DNA from: an uncultured Candidatus Saccharibacteria bacterium
GTDB taxonomy: Bacteria > Patescibacteriota > Saccharimonadia > Saccharimonadales > Saccharimonadaceae
DNA: 64,000 nt
Direction of reading: 5' to 3'
NCBI GenBank assembly: GCA_946404545.1
Contig: CAMJDZ010000002.1
Coordinates: 61,910-125,909 of the forward strand
The first letter of the stretch is position 1. Each line of letters starts with the position of its first letter. Below the pieces are notes generated by a model. It was given only the letters and a program-made list of their open reading frames with translations. It ran no database searches and was not told the origin of the DNA. Shown piece after piece: positions 42,315 to 51,833 of the stretch. A program made the position numbers and the translations under genes.

Positions 42315-43916
42315 TCAGATTTCTTCAAGAGAAATTATCGCGCCTTCAATTTTCACATTACCACCCCACTCATTCTTTGAAAGCGTGAATTGCGCCCTAA
42401 CCTTTTTGCCCGTTTCTATCGCCAAATGTTCGTCAGAGCTATAGAAATCCATCAGTCTAAAGTGGCGCTCGCCATCACCGAGCTCAAGCGACAAATGCTT
42501 GTCCTTCAAAACGCGCTTCGACGTCACGACGCCAGTAAACTCAAAGATTGGTTCTTCGTTGCCTGGACCAAACGGCTCGAGCTTCACAATCTCGTCATAC
42601 AATTTCGGGGTCAATTCCGCGAAATCCTCGAGGACAATATCGCTTTGCTGCTTCAGAAAACGCTCCTGATCCTTCAAATTCAGCGACTGATAATACTGAT
42701 TAATTTCTCTTTTAAACCGCACAAAATCTTTTTCCCTGATACTCACGCCACACGCACCAGCATGACCGCCGCCAGATAACAATAAACCTTCCGGCAAATG
42801 CTGCAGCGCCTCTGCAAGCGAGAACTCGCCAAAACTTCGACCGCTCCCTTTTAGCACGCCGCTCTCAAGCTTCGTCAGAACGAACACTGGCTTCTGATGA
42901 ATTTCCAGTAGTCGCCCAGCAATAATCCCTAAAATCCCCTCGTGCCAATCGCCGCGCACGACAATAACAGAATCTTTCTCGCCAACCTCAATCTCTTTTA
43001 CGGCCTTGTCCTGCGCCTCGCGACGCTCCTGGTTCAAGCCATCCAGCTCATTCGCCGCCACAATCGCCTCAGCGCGTGACTCCGCCTGTACCAAACCTAG
43101 CGCCAGATCGGCCGACTTCATTCGGCCTGCCGCATTGATGCGTGGCCCCAATTGGAAGCCAATCGCATGCGTCGAAAGCTTCTCAAGATTCACCTTTGCC
43201 ACCTTGGCAAGCTCTTGCAGCCCCCTGCGGCGCGTCTTACCGAGCACCACCATACCGTAATATGACAGAATACGGTTCTCATCGCGCAACAGCATCGAAT
43301 CACAAATCGTGCCAAGCAACACTAAATCAAGCAGCCACTTCTCCTGGCCATCGCATTTACCCCCGTTTTTCTGCATATTCAGCGCCCGCGCCAAAGTAAA
43401 CGCCACCCCGACGCCAGCCATATTCAAACCATATTTCTCGCCCCGACGATGCGGATTTACTACTGCTACCGCCGATTTTGGTACTTTCGGAATCTCATGG
43501 TGATCCGTTACGACCGTCGCAACCCCCTCTTTCTTTAGGAGCGCAATCGCTTCCTCTGAACCACTACCACAGTCCACCGTCACCACTAGCTTCGCCCCCT
43601 TCTCAACGATTGTCGGCACAATTGGCGGGTTCAAACCATAGCCATCACGGAAACGATTCGGCAACATTATCTCAACATCTTCGCAACCAAAACTTTTTAG
43701 CGCCTCGCAGCAAACCGCGCTCGCCGTCACACCATCCGCGTCGTAATCGCCGTAAATAATAATTTTCTCGCCACCGTCGCGCGCCGCCTCAATCCGCGCC
43801 ACCGCCTCTTTCATGCCGAGCATCGAAAACGGATCAAACAAATCATTATATTTTGGCGACAAAAAACTCTTATCTAGCCCACGCTTGGCTAATATCTCGT
43901 CGAGAATCCGCGTCAT
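42315..43916 (-). CDS. recJ: Single-stranded-DNA exonuclease RecJ
   Basis: 533 residues, DHH-family 5'-3' exonuclease. Motifs IYGDYDADGVTASAVC (motif I), DCGSGS (motif II), TDHHEIP (motif III DHH), NPHRR, and the DHHA1 part with SGGGHAGACGVS are all present, then an OB-fold. The ATG overlaps the end of the winged-helix gene (ATGA). Confidence 0.95.
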   Translation of the reverse strand: MTRILDEILAKRGLDKSFLSPKYNDLFDPFSMLGMKEAVARIEAARDGGEKIIIYGDYDADGVTASAVCCEALKSFGCEDVEIMLPNRFRDGYGLNPPIVPTIVEKGAKLVVTVDCGSGSEEAIALLKKEGVATVVTDHHEIPKVPKSAVAVVNPHRRGEKYGLNMAGVGVAFTLARALNMQKNGGKCDGQEKWLLDLVLLGTICDSMLLRDENRILSYYGMVVLGKTRRRGLQELAKVAKVNLEKLSTHAIGFQLGPRINAAGRMKSADLALGLVQAESRAEAIVAANELDGLNQERREAQDKAVKEIEVGEKDSVIVVRGDWHEGILGIIAGRLLEIHQKPVFVLTKLESGVLKGSGRSFGEFSLAEALQHLPEGLLLSGGGHAGACGVSIREKDFVRFKREINQYYQSLNLKDQERFLKQQSDIVLEDFAELTPKLYDEIVKLEPFGPGNEEPIFEFTGVVTSKRVLKDKHLSLELGDGERHFRLMDFYSSDEHLAIETGKKVRAQFTLSKNEWGGNVKIEGAIISLEEI

Positions 43917-44215
43917 CCGATAATCTTGTTCGGACTCTTCTTAGCGTCTTCAGCCTGCTGGCTCTTGATAACGATACTCTGTAACTCTTTAAGAATTGGG
44001 AACTGCTTGTTTGTCTGGTAAATGCTAGTATTGCCTTTTTTCGTGACCACGAGGAAACCGCCCTTCGTCATGCGGCGAAGTTCGCGCTGAATATTGCCCG
44101 GATCTTCCTTGATGAGCTTCGAAAGGCCACGCACGTGGGTTTTGAAATCTGGATACTTAGCAAAAACCACAATAATCTTACGGCGCACCCGACTCGTCAC
44201 GAAAACGTCTAACAT
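43913..44215 (-). CDS. Winged-helix transcription regulator, ArsR-like
   Basis: 100 residues beginning MLDVFVTSRVRRKIIVVF, with an AAGGAGG site before it. The segment FKTHVRGLSKLIKEDPGNIQRELRRMTKGGFLVVTKKGNTSIYQTN is a good helix-turn-helix plus wing of the type seen in small ArsR/MarR-like regulators. No metal-site cysteines are visible. It leads recJ and is divergent from priA, so it could regulate either. Confidence 0.8.
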   Translation of the reverse strand: MLDVFVTSRVRRKIIVVFAKYPDFKTHVRGLSKLIKEDPGNIQRELRRMTKGGFLVVTKKGNTSIYQTNKQFPILKELQSIVIKSQQAEDAKKSPNKIIG

Positions 44216-44309
44216 TTTCCTCCTTAAACTAAGTCTATTGTATATAACGATTGTAAAAATCACAACATTGACTTTTAAGATTTTTGATATGGCAATTTTT
44301 GCTCAATGG

Positions 44310-44315
44310 TATAAT
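44310..44315 (+). promoter_or_regulatory. Leaderless -10 of priA
   Basis: TATAAT, six bases before the ATG at 44322; the long upstream reading frame is therefore not used. Confidence 0.65.
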
Positions 44316-44321
44316 TTTTCT

Positions 44322-46262
44322 ATGAATTACTATCTGATTGCGCCAGCCAAGACTTTCCTCCAGGACGAAAATCAGCTTACTTATGAATCTGAACAAGTAT
44401 TTAAAACTGGTCAAATCGTCGAAATTCCCCTTGGTCGCCAAACCGCAATCGGTATTATCACAAAAAAAGTCGCCAAGCCGGAGTTTCCGACCAAGGCAAT
44501 TATTCGCACTCTCTACGATACGCCGCTCCCGGGCCACCTCGTCAAAGCCCTACTTTGGCTCTGCGATTATTATCGCTGCCCGCTCTCGAGCGTCGTCCAG
44601 GCCGCACTTCCGCGCGGCATTACCAAAAACCGCCGCAAGAGTCTCGCTCTCGAAACCAATGCGCTCTATGATTCTTCCTCTGAAAACCCCTTGAGCGCCG
44701 CCCAGAAACGCGTTATTAAGGAGCTCGAGCAAAACCCGGCTAATACCCTGTTATTGCACGGCATCACCGGATCTGGTAAGACAAATATTTATATCGAACT
44801 TGCCAAGCGCACCCTCGACAAAGGCCAATCAGTTATTTTGCTCGTACCAGAAATCGCTCTTACCTCTCAGCTCGTCACAAATTTCCGCCATTATTTTGAG
44901 CATGTCACCCTGCTTCACTCCGAGCAAACCGAAGCTATACGTCATCAGCTCTGGGAGAGCACTCTTCAATCCGAGCAACCACAGCTTATCATTGGTCCAC
45001 GCAGTGCTCTGTTTGCCCCTGTTCGCAACCTTGGTCTCATCTTGGTCGACGAGGCGCACGAGCCGGCCTATCATCAGGATCAAAACCCGAAATATTCCGC
45101 GCTACGGCTCGCTTCCCAGATGGCAAAGACTATTCTCGGTACCGCCACCCCACTTGTCGCCGATTATTATATTTGCAAACAGCACAACGCTATTATTTCT
45201 CTCGACGAGCTCGCGGTTAAATCTGACGCGAAGACTGCGATTAACGTCATCGATCTCAAGAATCGCGCCGATTTCACTCGCAACCGCTTCCTAAGTAATC
45301 AGTTGATCGAGTCAATCCAGCAATCGCTCGACCATGGCGAGCAGAGTCTCATCTTCCATAATCGTCGCGGCACCGCCCCAATGACTATCTGTGACCAGTG
45401 CGGCTGGCAAGCCCTCTGTCCAAACTGTTATTTACCGCTCGTTCTCCATGCCGACAGCTACCAACTCCGCTGTCACACTTGTGGACGTACTCTCCCAGTT
45501 CCGACCGCTTGCCCAGAGTGCAAGAATGCCAGCATCCACCACAAGGGCTTCGGCACTAAGCTGATTGAGGAAGAGCTTAAAAAACTCTTCCCGCGCGCCA
45601 AGATTGGCCGCTTTGACGCCGATACCAACACCGAAGAAAAGCTCGATAAGGTCTATCAGGCCGTCCACGACGGTGCTTACGATATTATTCTTGGCACCCA
45701 GATGCTCGCCAAAGGTTTTGACTTCCCGCAACTCAGCACTTTAGGCGTTGTTCAGGCCGACGCTGGTCTTAGTTTGCCAGATTTCTCATCTGAAGAGCGC
45801 AGTTATCAGCTACTCTCTCAGGTCATTGGACGCGCCAATCGCGGTCACCGCGATAGCCGCATCTTCATCCAGACTTATCAGCCTGAACACCAAATTATTA
45901 AAAATGCCACCTCTGGCGACTACCTAGGCATGTACAATTATTTGCTCAAGCTTCGCGCTGCCGCCAAGTTGCCGCCGTACACATTTTTGCTTCGCCTCAC
46001 TATGACCTATAAAACCGAAGCCGCCGTCGTTAAAAACATTCAAACGTTGTTTAAAAAACTTCGCCGCTTCTCTACCTCTGAAAATCTCAGCCAAATCGCC
46101 ATCACTCCACCAATGCCAGCCTTCCATGAACACAATAATTCTGGCTATACCTGGCAAATTATCGTGAAGGCAAAATCTCGCAAAGACCTCGTTAAAATCT
46201 TTGATCAGGTCGAAAAGAGCCAATATCTCCATTACGATTTTGACCCATACACGCTACTCTAG
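44322..46262 (+). CDS. priA: Primosomal helicase PriA
   Basis: 646 residues: replication-restart superfamily 2 helicase. The Walker A GITGSGKT (147-154), DEAH (243-246), GTATP, then the two zinc motifs (C357, C360, C366, C369, C384, C387, C397, C400) and QADAGLSLPDFSSEER ... QVIGRANRG are all in order. The ATG at 44322 is chosen from the leaderless -10; upstream codons would be in the divergent promoter region. It is followed by def and fmt as in many bacteria. Confidence 0.96.
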   Translation: MNYYLIAPAKTFLQDENQLTYESEQVFKTGQIVEIPLGRQTAIGIITKKVAKPEFPTKAIIRTLYDTPLPGHLVKALLWLCDYYRCPLSSVVQAALPRGITKNRRKSLALETNALYDSSSENPLSAAQKRVIKELEQNPANTLLLHGITGSGKTNIYIELAKRTLDKGQSVILLVPEIALTSQLVTNFRHYFEHVTLLHSEQTEAIRHQLWESTLQSEQPQLIIGPRSALFAPVRNLGLILVDEAHEPAYHQDQNPKYSALRLASQMAKTILGTATPLVADYYICKQHNAIISLDELAVKSDAKTAINVIDLKNRADFTRNRFLSNQLIESIQQSLDHGEQSLIFHNRRGTAPMTICDQCGWQALCPNCYLPLVLHADSYQLRCHTCGRTLPVPTACPECKNASIHHKGFGTKLIEEELKKLFPRAKIGRFDADTNTEEKLDKVYQAVHDGAYDIILGTQMLAKGFDFPQLSTLGVVQADAGLSLPDFSSEERSYQLLSQVIGRANRGHRDSRIFIQTYQPEHQIIKNATSGDYLGMYNYLLKLRAAAKLPPYTFLLRLTMTYKTEAAVVKNIQTLFKKLRRFSTSENLSQIAITPPMPAFHEHNNSGYTWQIIVKAKSRKDLVKIFDQVEKSQYLHYDFDPYTLL

Positions 46263-46307
46263 CGCTTATGCTCGCGCTAAAAGCATTTTTATGTTAAGAT
46301 AACAGAT

Positions 46308-46883
46308 ATGAATATCATTACGACGCCAGATCCTCGCTTGCGCCAGAAGTGCAAGAAGGTAAACCATGTCGACGACGAAGTGCGCGAGATGGTCAAAAAC
46401 ATGATTCAGAACTGTCTCGACTGGGAAAAAGACCACGAATTCGAGATTAGTGCTGCTCTTGCTGCCCCGCAGCTAGGCTATGACCGCCGTATTATTGTTG
46501 TGCGCGAAGACACCGACAACAAGGAAAATGCCGAGTTTATCCCGCTAATTAACCCAGAAGTTATCAAAACCGAAGGCAAAACCATCTATGATTACGAAGG
46601 CTGTCTCTCTGTTCCATCCATCTACGGCAAAGTCCCACGCCCATCCAAGGCTCGCATCAAGGCCCAGACTATCGATGGCCAAGATGTCCGCATTAAGGCC
46701 GACGGTTTCCTTGCTCGCACCCTTCTCCACGAGATTGACCATTTGAACGGCATCCTCTTTATCGACCATATCAAGGGCGTCAAAGACGCCTTCTATCGCC
46801 TAAACGACAAGGGCGACCTCGAGCCAGTCGATTACGATAAAGAAATCGCGAACAATAAGCAGCTTTTCCCAGATGAAGACTAA
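46308..46883 (+). CDS. def: Peptide deformylase
   Basis: 191 residues. Metal site: EGCLS with C99 and HEIDH (141-145). The first motif reads ISAALAAPQLG, a variant of the usual GxGxAAPQ with the first Gly replaced. It removes formyl from nascent Met. A -10 TAAGAT (46295-46300) in TATGTTAAGAT stands seven bases before the ATG. Its end overlaps fmt by 11 bases. Confidence 0.95.
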   Translation: MNIITTPDPRLRQKCKKVNHVDDEVREMVKNMIQNCLDWEKDHEFEISAALAAPQLGYDRRIIVVREDTDNKENAEFIPLINPEVIKTEGKTIYDYEGCLSVPSIYGKVPRPSKARIKAQTIDGQDVRIKADGFLARTLLHEIDHLNGILFIDHIKGVKDAFYRLNDKGDLEPVDYDKEIANNKQLFPDED

Positions 46884-47766
46884 GATTCTCTACTTCGGCA
46901 ACGAGCAGCTCGCACAAGGCATCAAGGCAAAAACCCCGATTTTCGATGCCCTCGTAAACTCTGAGCAGTTCGAAATCCAAGCGCTTCTCTTGACCAACCC
47001 AAACCCACGCAAGCCTTATCAGATCGAAAAAGTCGCCAAGGCTGCCGGCGTTCCAGTCTATTTCAGCAAAAACTCCGCCGAAATCCTCGAGATTATTGCA
47101 AATTTTGACGCCGAAGTCGCCGTTTTGGCCTCCTTCGGTAAGATTATTCCAGATAGCGTCATCAGCGCCTTCCCTTGCGGTATTATCAATATCCATCCGT
47201 CTCTATTACCGAAATATCGTGGCACTACGCCAATCGAAAGCGCCTTGCTTAACGGCGACAAAGAGACCGGCGTATCTGTTATGCGCCTAACTAAAGCCAT
47301 GGATGCAGGCCCGATTCTCGCTCAAGCAACCGTCGAAGTCACCCCGGAAGACGACAAACAATCGCTCTACGAAAAACTCGCCACCGCCGGCGCGCAAGAA
47401 CTCGTGCGTGTTTTGCCTGGAGTCGTTGCAAAAACTGCCCCTGAGAGGGCCCAGAATGGCCTAGAAGCCACTTTTACCGCTCAACTCAGCAAGGATCAGT
47501 CTCAGCTTCAACCTGCCCTCAAAAGCGCCGAGACGCTCTCAAACGAAGTCCGCGCATTCGTCGGTTTTCCGAAGTCTAAGACCACAATTTGGGGCATCCC
47601 GTGCGTCATCACCAAGGCCCACGCCGCCTCTGCTGCCACCTCTGAAATTGATCTCAAATGCGCCGACGACAACTATCTTGTCATCGACCGCCTCATCCCG
47701 GAAAACTCCAAAGAAATGGACGCCGCCGGTTTTATTAACGGCCACAAAAAATCCCCTCGCGAGTAA
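46873..47766 (+). CDS. fmt: Methionyl-tRNA formyltransferase
   Basis: 297 residues. Formyl-transferase motif IINIHPSLLPKYRGTTPIESALLNGD with N106 and H108, and the catalytic Asp at D144 in KAMDAGPILA, then a short C-terminal OB-like domain. It formylates initiator Met-tRNA. It partners with def, and a terminator overlaps its last codons. Confidence 0.96.
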   Translation: MKTKILYFGNEQLAQGIKAKTPIFDALVNSEQFEIQALLLTNPNPRKPYQIEKVAKAAGVPVYFSKNSAEILEIIANFDAEVAVLASFGKIIPDSVISAFPCGIINIHPSLLPKYRGTTPIESALLNGDKETGVSVMRLTKAMDAGPILAQATVEVTPEDDKQSLYEKLATAGAQELVRVLPGVVAKTAPERAQNGLEATFTAQLSKDQSQLQPALKSAETLSNEVRAFVGFPKSKTTIWGIPCVITKAHAASAATSEIDLKCADDNYLVIDRLIPENSKEMDAAGFINGHKKSPRE

Positions 47767-47781
47767 TCGGAGGGGATTTTT
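47747..47781. terminator. Terminator between fmt and the DUF5663-like gene
   Basis: AAAAATCCCCT / AGGGGATTTTT around a 13-base loop holding the fmt stop; works for both convergent genes. Confidence 0.78.
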
Positions 47782-47784
47782 CTT

Positions 47785-48195
47785 TTATTCGCCTGCTAGA
47801 ATTGCGTCTTTGTTGGCGCTGATTTCAGTCTTCAAACCCGCCAAAGAATCAGCGATAATCTGCTGATACTGTGGGCAGTTCTGGTTGAGCCACTTCGCCG
47901 TCACGAAATCGTTAACGATAGTCGCTTCGTTTGCGCCATTCTGGAGCAAACGCTGATAAATTTCGTCATTCTTGTAATCGCCAAGATTTGCGAGCAAGCC
48001 ATCAACCGTCTGCTGGTCGCCGTCAATAATCTTTTCGAATTCTTCGATCTGCGCATCAGTCATACCAGCGCTCATCTTTTCGCCAATACGAATCTCGAGC
48101 TGTTCTTGAGCATAATCCAAGAAACTCTGCTTCTGTTCGGCTGGCATATTTGCTAGTCCCACCTCTTCTAGGAACTGATCGTCAAACTTATACAT
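47785..48195 (-). CDS. DUF5663-like helical protein, 136 aa
   Basis: Starts MYKFDDQFLEEVGLANMPAEQKQSFLDYAQEQLEIRIGEKMSAGMTDAQIEEFEKI, a compact set of acidic helices with the E-x-R-x-G region characteristic of DUF5663-type proteins common in CPR bacteria. No catalytic or membrane features. A TATGCTACAAT promoter and TAGGAG ribosome-binding site precede it. Function unknown. Confidence 0.72.
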   Translation of the reverse strand: MYKFDDQFLEEVGLANMPAEQKQSFLDYAQEQLEIRIGEKMSAGMTDAQIEEFEKIIDGDQQTVDGLLANLGDYKNDEIYQRLLQNGANEATIVNDFVTAKWLNQNCPQYQQIIADSLAGLKTEISANKDAILAGE

Positions 48196-48248
48196 AGTTT
48201 TCTCCTATTTCCCCCATTGTAGCATAAAAAAGCTTAAGCTATAAAGAA

Positions 48249-50021
48249 TTACGCAATTTTCTTGCGACGATATTCGCGCGTAAAGAATTCAATGCGGTCG
48301 CCAATTTCAAGCTGAATCTTCTTCGAAGTCTTGAGCGACATACCACCAAGCTCACCCTCGGCAAGCGATGGAACGTCGACTTTACCTTCCTGAACGTTGA
48401 TAACCTCAACCTCGCCAAGAAGATCTTTCTTGCGGTAAGCACGACCAAGCATCGTCGGTGCCACGCGGCCACTCTTAACCTGACCACCAGCAATAATCTC
48501 GGTTTTCTCAGTGCGGAAGACGCCCTTCACCTCGAGCTCGCCGGTTGGCGTCTCGACCATTTCGGCATCGAGCATGTTTTCCATCTCATGCTTTGCATCA
48601 TCGAGAAGTTCATAAATCACGCGGTAAACACGCACTGGCACGCCGTTGCGCTCTGCCATCTTGGCAATTGCATTTGGCACCGTCACGTTGAAACCGTAAA
48701 TCACAGTGTTGCCGGCACTTGCCATATAGACGTCGTTTTCAGAGATAGCACCAACGCCGGTTGCGACGATATTAAGCGTAATTTCGCCCTGTGTATCAAT
48801 CATACGAAGAGAGTCGACAACAGAGGTGACCGAACCCTGAACGTCGCCCTTCACGAGCACATTAAAGGTCTTGGTATTATCTGCAGTATTCATCATACGG
48901 AGAAGGTCGCTCGAGGTAACGTTCGCGTTTGCCGTTTCGTTTGCCTCGGCCTGAGCGTTGAGGAGCGCCATGCGGCGAGCAGTCTTTTCGTCTGCCACCT
49001 CTTCAAACTTATCACCGAAGTTCGGAAGCTCCTTAAAACCGGTCACAACCACAGGGGTCGAAGGCGTTGCCTTACCCTTTGGTTTATTCTTCCAGTCAAG
49101 CATCGTGCGAATCTTTGCGTAGGTCTTGCCCGCAACGATAAATTCGCCAACCTTAAGCTCGCCACCGGTGACGAGAAGATTCACGACCGAGCCCTTACCG
49201 ACTTCCATGTGGCTCTCAATTACGAGGCCTTCAGCCGGAATGTTCACGTCCGCCTTGAGCTCATCAATATCAGCGGTCAAAAGAATCATATCGAGGAGCT
49301 GCTCGAGGTTCTCGCCGGTCTTTGCGGAAATTGGCACCATAATCGTATCGCCACCCCATTCCTCTGGGTTGAGGTTGAAGTCAGTTGCAAGCTGCGCCTT
49401 GGTGCGATCGATATTTGCACCTTCCTTATCAATCTTGTTAATCGCAACGATAATCTTTGCGTTAGCTGCCTCGGCAAACTTAATCGCCTCTGCGGTCTGT
49501 GGCTTCACGCCATCATCCGCTGCGACCACAATCACCACGATATCGGTAAGCATTGCGCCGTGCTGGCGAATCGCCGCGAAAGCCTCGTGGCCTGGCGTAT
49601 CGAGGAAGGTAATCTTGCGATCCTTGTATTCCATCTGATAAGCGGAAATATGCTGAGTAATACCACCAGCCTCGCCTTCGACGGTCTTTTTCTTGAGAAG
49701 CGTATCAAGAAGCGTAGTTTTACCATGGTCAACGTGACCCATCACTGCTACTACTGGTGGACGAAGCTTTGCATCCTTCGAGAGCTCACGCTTAGCGCCT
49801 GGCAACTTTGCCGAATTTTCTTTGCGCTCAAAACGCACATTCTCAAAACCGAGTTCCTCGGTCATAATCTGTGCCGTCTCGACATCGAGGCGTTGGTTAA
49901 TCGTGGCCATAATGCCGTTCTTGAAAAGCTCACCAATAAGGTGCGTAACAGATACACCTAACGCGTTTGCTAGCTCGTCTACCGTAATCGAGCCAGAAAC
50001 CTGTATCACTTTTTCTTCCAT
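48249..50021 (-). CDS. infB: Translation initiation factor IF-2 (short form)
   Basis: 590 residues, without the long basic N-terminal extension of typical IF-2. The N-terminal IF2_N-like domain (ITVDELANALGVSVTHLIGELF) is followed by the G domain GHVDHGKTTLLD, ITFLDTPGHEAF, AINKIDK, the beta-barrel domains and the fMet-tRNA-binding C2 domain. The gene has a GAAAGGAG ribosome-binding site and a leader of roughly 50-70 bases from TATGCTACAAT. nusA and rbfA, frequent neighbours, are not present. Confidence 0.96.
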   Translation of the reverse strand: MEEKVIQVSGSITVDELANALGVSVTHLIGELFKNGIMATINQRLDVETAQIMTEELGFENVRFERKENSAKLPGAKRELSKDAKLRPPVVAVMGHVDHGKTTLLDTLLKKKTVEGEAGGITQHISAYQMEYKDRKITFLDTPGHEAFAAIRQHGAMLTDIVVIVVAADDGVKPQTAEAIKFAEAANAKIIVAINKIDKEGANIDRTKAQLATDFNLNPEEWGGDTIMVPISAKTGENLEQLLDMILLTADIDELKADVNIPAEGLVIESHMEVGKGSVVNLLVTGGELKVGEFIVAGKTYAKIRTMLDWKNKPKGKATPSTPVVVTGFKELPNFGDKFEEVADEKTARRMALLNAQAEANETANANVTSSDLLRMMNTADNTKTFNVLVKGDVQGSVTSVVDSLRMIDTQGEITLNIVATGVGAISENDVYMASAGNTVIYGFNVTVPNAIAKMAERNGVPVRVYRVIYELLDDAKHEMENMLDAEMVETPTGELEVKGVFRTEKTEIIAGGQVKSGRVAPTMLGRAYRKKDLLGEVEVINVQEGKVDVPSLAEGELGGMSLKTSKKIQLEIGDRIEFFTREYRRKKIA

Positions 50022-50114
50022 TTTCTAGCTCCTTTCTCTTTAAGCAATAATAAAAAATCCACCCTTGGAAAATACTTTCATAATTGTAGCATAAAAGTGG
50101 TAAAAACGCTAATC

Positions 50115-51242
50115 CTAGGCCAAAATCTGGCGATAGATGTCGTTTATTTCACTCGCATCAATCTTCACTGGGTGATTTGCGAGGCGCTCCGGGTTCACGA
50201 CATTCGTAAACTTCTCGAAATCCCCCTCTGTAAATTGCGGTTTTTCAAGCTCCAAGCCATCAACAAATTCACTAAACTTTTTTGATGCCGCTGCCGCCGT
50301 CTGGCAGCCCATCAATTTCGCCATTTCGCGCAAGACTCCCTCGAGGTAATCTGCCCCGCGCGGATCATTGCAGGACACAAATGCACGGTCAATCGTGAGC
50401 GGGAAAATCTGCTTCATACAAAGCGCCACTGCGTGACCATGTGCCGTGCCATAAACAGAGGTAAGATTATATCCCATCGCATGCGGCGCGGTCGTTCGCG
50501 TGATATTAATTGCCTTGCCAGCGAGATTCGCCGCCCGTAGCATCTGTTCATTTTGCTTCGGATTATTCGCAAGATAGCCAAATACGTTACCAAAAATCAG
50601 CTTAATCGCCTCAGCGCTATAACGCCGGCTCTCCTCCGTGCTCGCCACTGCCCAATACGACTCAATCGCATGACACAGCGCATCGAGCATCGTCGCCTTT
50701 CTCTGATAATCCGGCAAAGTTTTGAGTACGCTCGGATCTACCACGACCGCATCCGGAATACAGCTCTCATCTGTTACCGAGTGCTTAATCCCCTGATAAT
50801 ATACAATCGCAAAGCGCGTCGCCTCCGAGCCAGTCCCGGCCGTCGTCGGCACTGCGAGGAACGGAATATTGTTTGGAATAATTTCTTGCTCAAGGTAATT
50901 CTTGTTCTCGTCGAGCGTCACAAACATCTTGATACACTTCGCTACATCCATCGCCGAACCACCACCGATTGCCACCACCGCGTCGCACTGGTTAATCTTA
51001 TAGACGCGCACACCCTTCACGACCGACTCGTAATCCGGATTCGGCTTGAACTGATCAAATGGCACGATTTTCACCCCTAGCCAATACGGCATATCGCGGA
51101 AATAACGGGTAATCTCAAGCGAATCGAGCGGCAAATCCGAGACCAACAAAACCCTACTGATTTTGCGCCCATTATGGAGCCGCGAAAAATACCAGTCCAC
51201 TGGCATGCGCCCTTGCCCAACCCTCAAGATTTCCTGTTTCAC
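50115..51242 (-). CDS. Iron-containing alcohol dehydrogenase family protein
   Basis: 375 residues of the Fe-ADH / phosphonoacetaldehyde-reductase-like family. GGGSAMDVAKCIK (NAD-binding), TAGTGSEAT, DALCHAIESYW and HAMGYNLTSVYGTAHGHAVALCM supply the metal-binding D and H residues. The exact substrate is unknown; alcohols, aldehydes or phosphonate intermediates are possible. It uses GTG as start: TAAAAT (51249-51254), six bases, GTG, so the mRNA is predicted to be leaderless with a GTG start. Confidence 0.88.
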   Translation of the reverse strand: MKQEILRVGQGRMPVDWYFSRLHNGRKISRVLLVSDLPLDSLEITRYFRDMPYWLGVKIVPFDQFKPNPDYESVVKGVRVYKINQCDAVVAIGGGSAMDVAKCIKMFVTLDENKNYLEQEIIPNNIPFLAVPTTAGTGSEATRFAIVYYQGIKHSVTDESCIPDAVVVDPSVLKTLPDYQRKATMLDALCHAIESYWAVASTEESRRYSAEAIKLIFGNVFGYLANNPKQNEQMLRAANLAGKAINITRTTAPHAMGYNLTSVYGTAHGHAVALCMKQIFPLTIDRAFVSCNDPRGADYLEGVLREMAKLMGCQTAAAASKKFSEFVDGLELEKPQFTEGDFEKFTNVVNPERLANHPVKIDASEINDIYRQILA

Positions 51243-51265
51243 ATCTCTATTTTAGCACAATTCGC

Positions 51266-51772
51266 TTATGCTAATTTCTTCATATAAAGCTTGCGCAAGA
51301 AGCCGTTTGAAAGTGTCGTTTCCTTCACAAATTCCAGGCCAATCTTCTCTAGCGTCTTGCAGCTTGCCACGTTGTCAGGGTGCGCCATCGAGATAATGTA
51401 ATCAAAACCCAGCTCTTCCGCCAACTTCATCTCCATCTTCTGAAGCGTCGTCGTAATGCCGCGGCCTCTGTATTCCGGCAGCACCAAGTTCCCGCCCAAC
51501 TCACACACCTTGTATTCGGACAAACCAAATTCCTCTTTAAAATCCTTTAGCATGTCTTGCGAAACGTAAAGCTGCGCCATACCGACCAGCTTGTCGCCAT
51601 CGTACGCCCCATAAAGCGGTGCGTAGTTAACCTCGTCAAACATGCTGTCGAGCTCCCACTGTTCATATGGGATAAAATGCGCCTCATCCGGCAAGCCCGA
51701 GAGGACCGTATCGATTAACGCAAACAGTTGGTCTTTATCTTTTTCTTCGATCTTTTTATAAACTAGTTCCAT
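51266..51772 (-). CDS. GNAT N-acetyltransferase
   Basis: 168 residues; the start at 51772 follows TATAAT (51779-51784) by six bases. The acetyl-CoA-binding motif A reads NLVLPEYRGRGITTTLQKMEMKLAEELGF, followed by PDNVASCKTLEKIGL, typical of GNAT proteins. Substrate unknown. Confidence 0.88.
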   Translation of the reverse strand: MELVYKKIEEKDKDQLFALIDTVLSGLPDEAHFIPYEQWELDSMFDEVNYAPLYGAYDGDKLVGMAQLYVSQDMLKDFKEEFGLSEYKVCELGGNLVLPEYRGRGITTTLQKMEMKLAEELGFDYIISMAHPDNVASCKTLEKIGLEFVKETTLSNGFLRKLYMKKLA

Positions 51773-51791
51773 ATTTTCATTATACACAACG

Positions 51792-51820
51792 AAAAAACCA
51801 CCCCGAAAGGTGGTTTTTCC
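51792..51820 (-). terminator. Terminator of rpsA
   Basis: On the minus strand AAAAACCACC and GGTGGTTTTT pair around a short loop, after the rpsA stop codon. Confidence 0.82.
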
Positions 51821-51833
51821 TAAAAGCGTTTGA

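Noticed and set aside
44094..44321. N-terminal extension of priA
   Set aside because: It would run through the divergent promoter region; TATAAT six bases before the ATG at 44322 and the family N-terminus support the shorter form.
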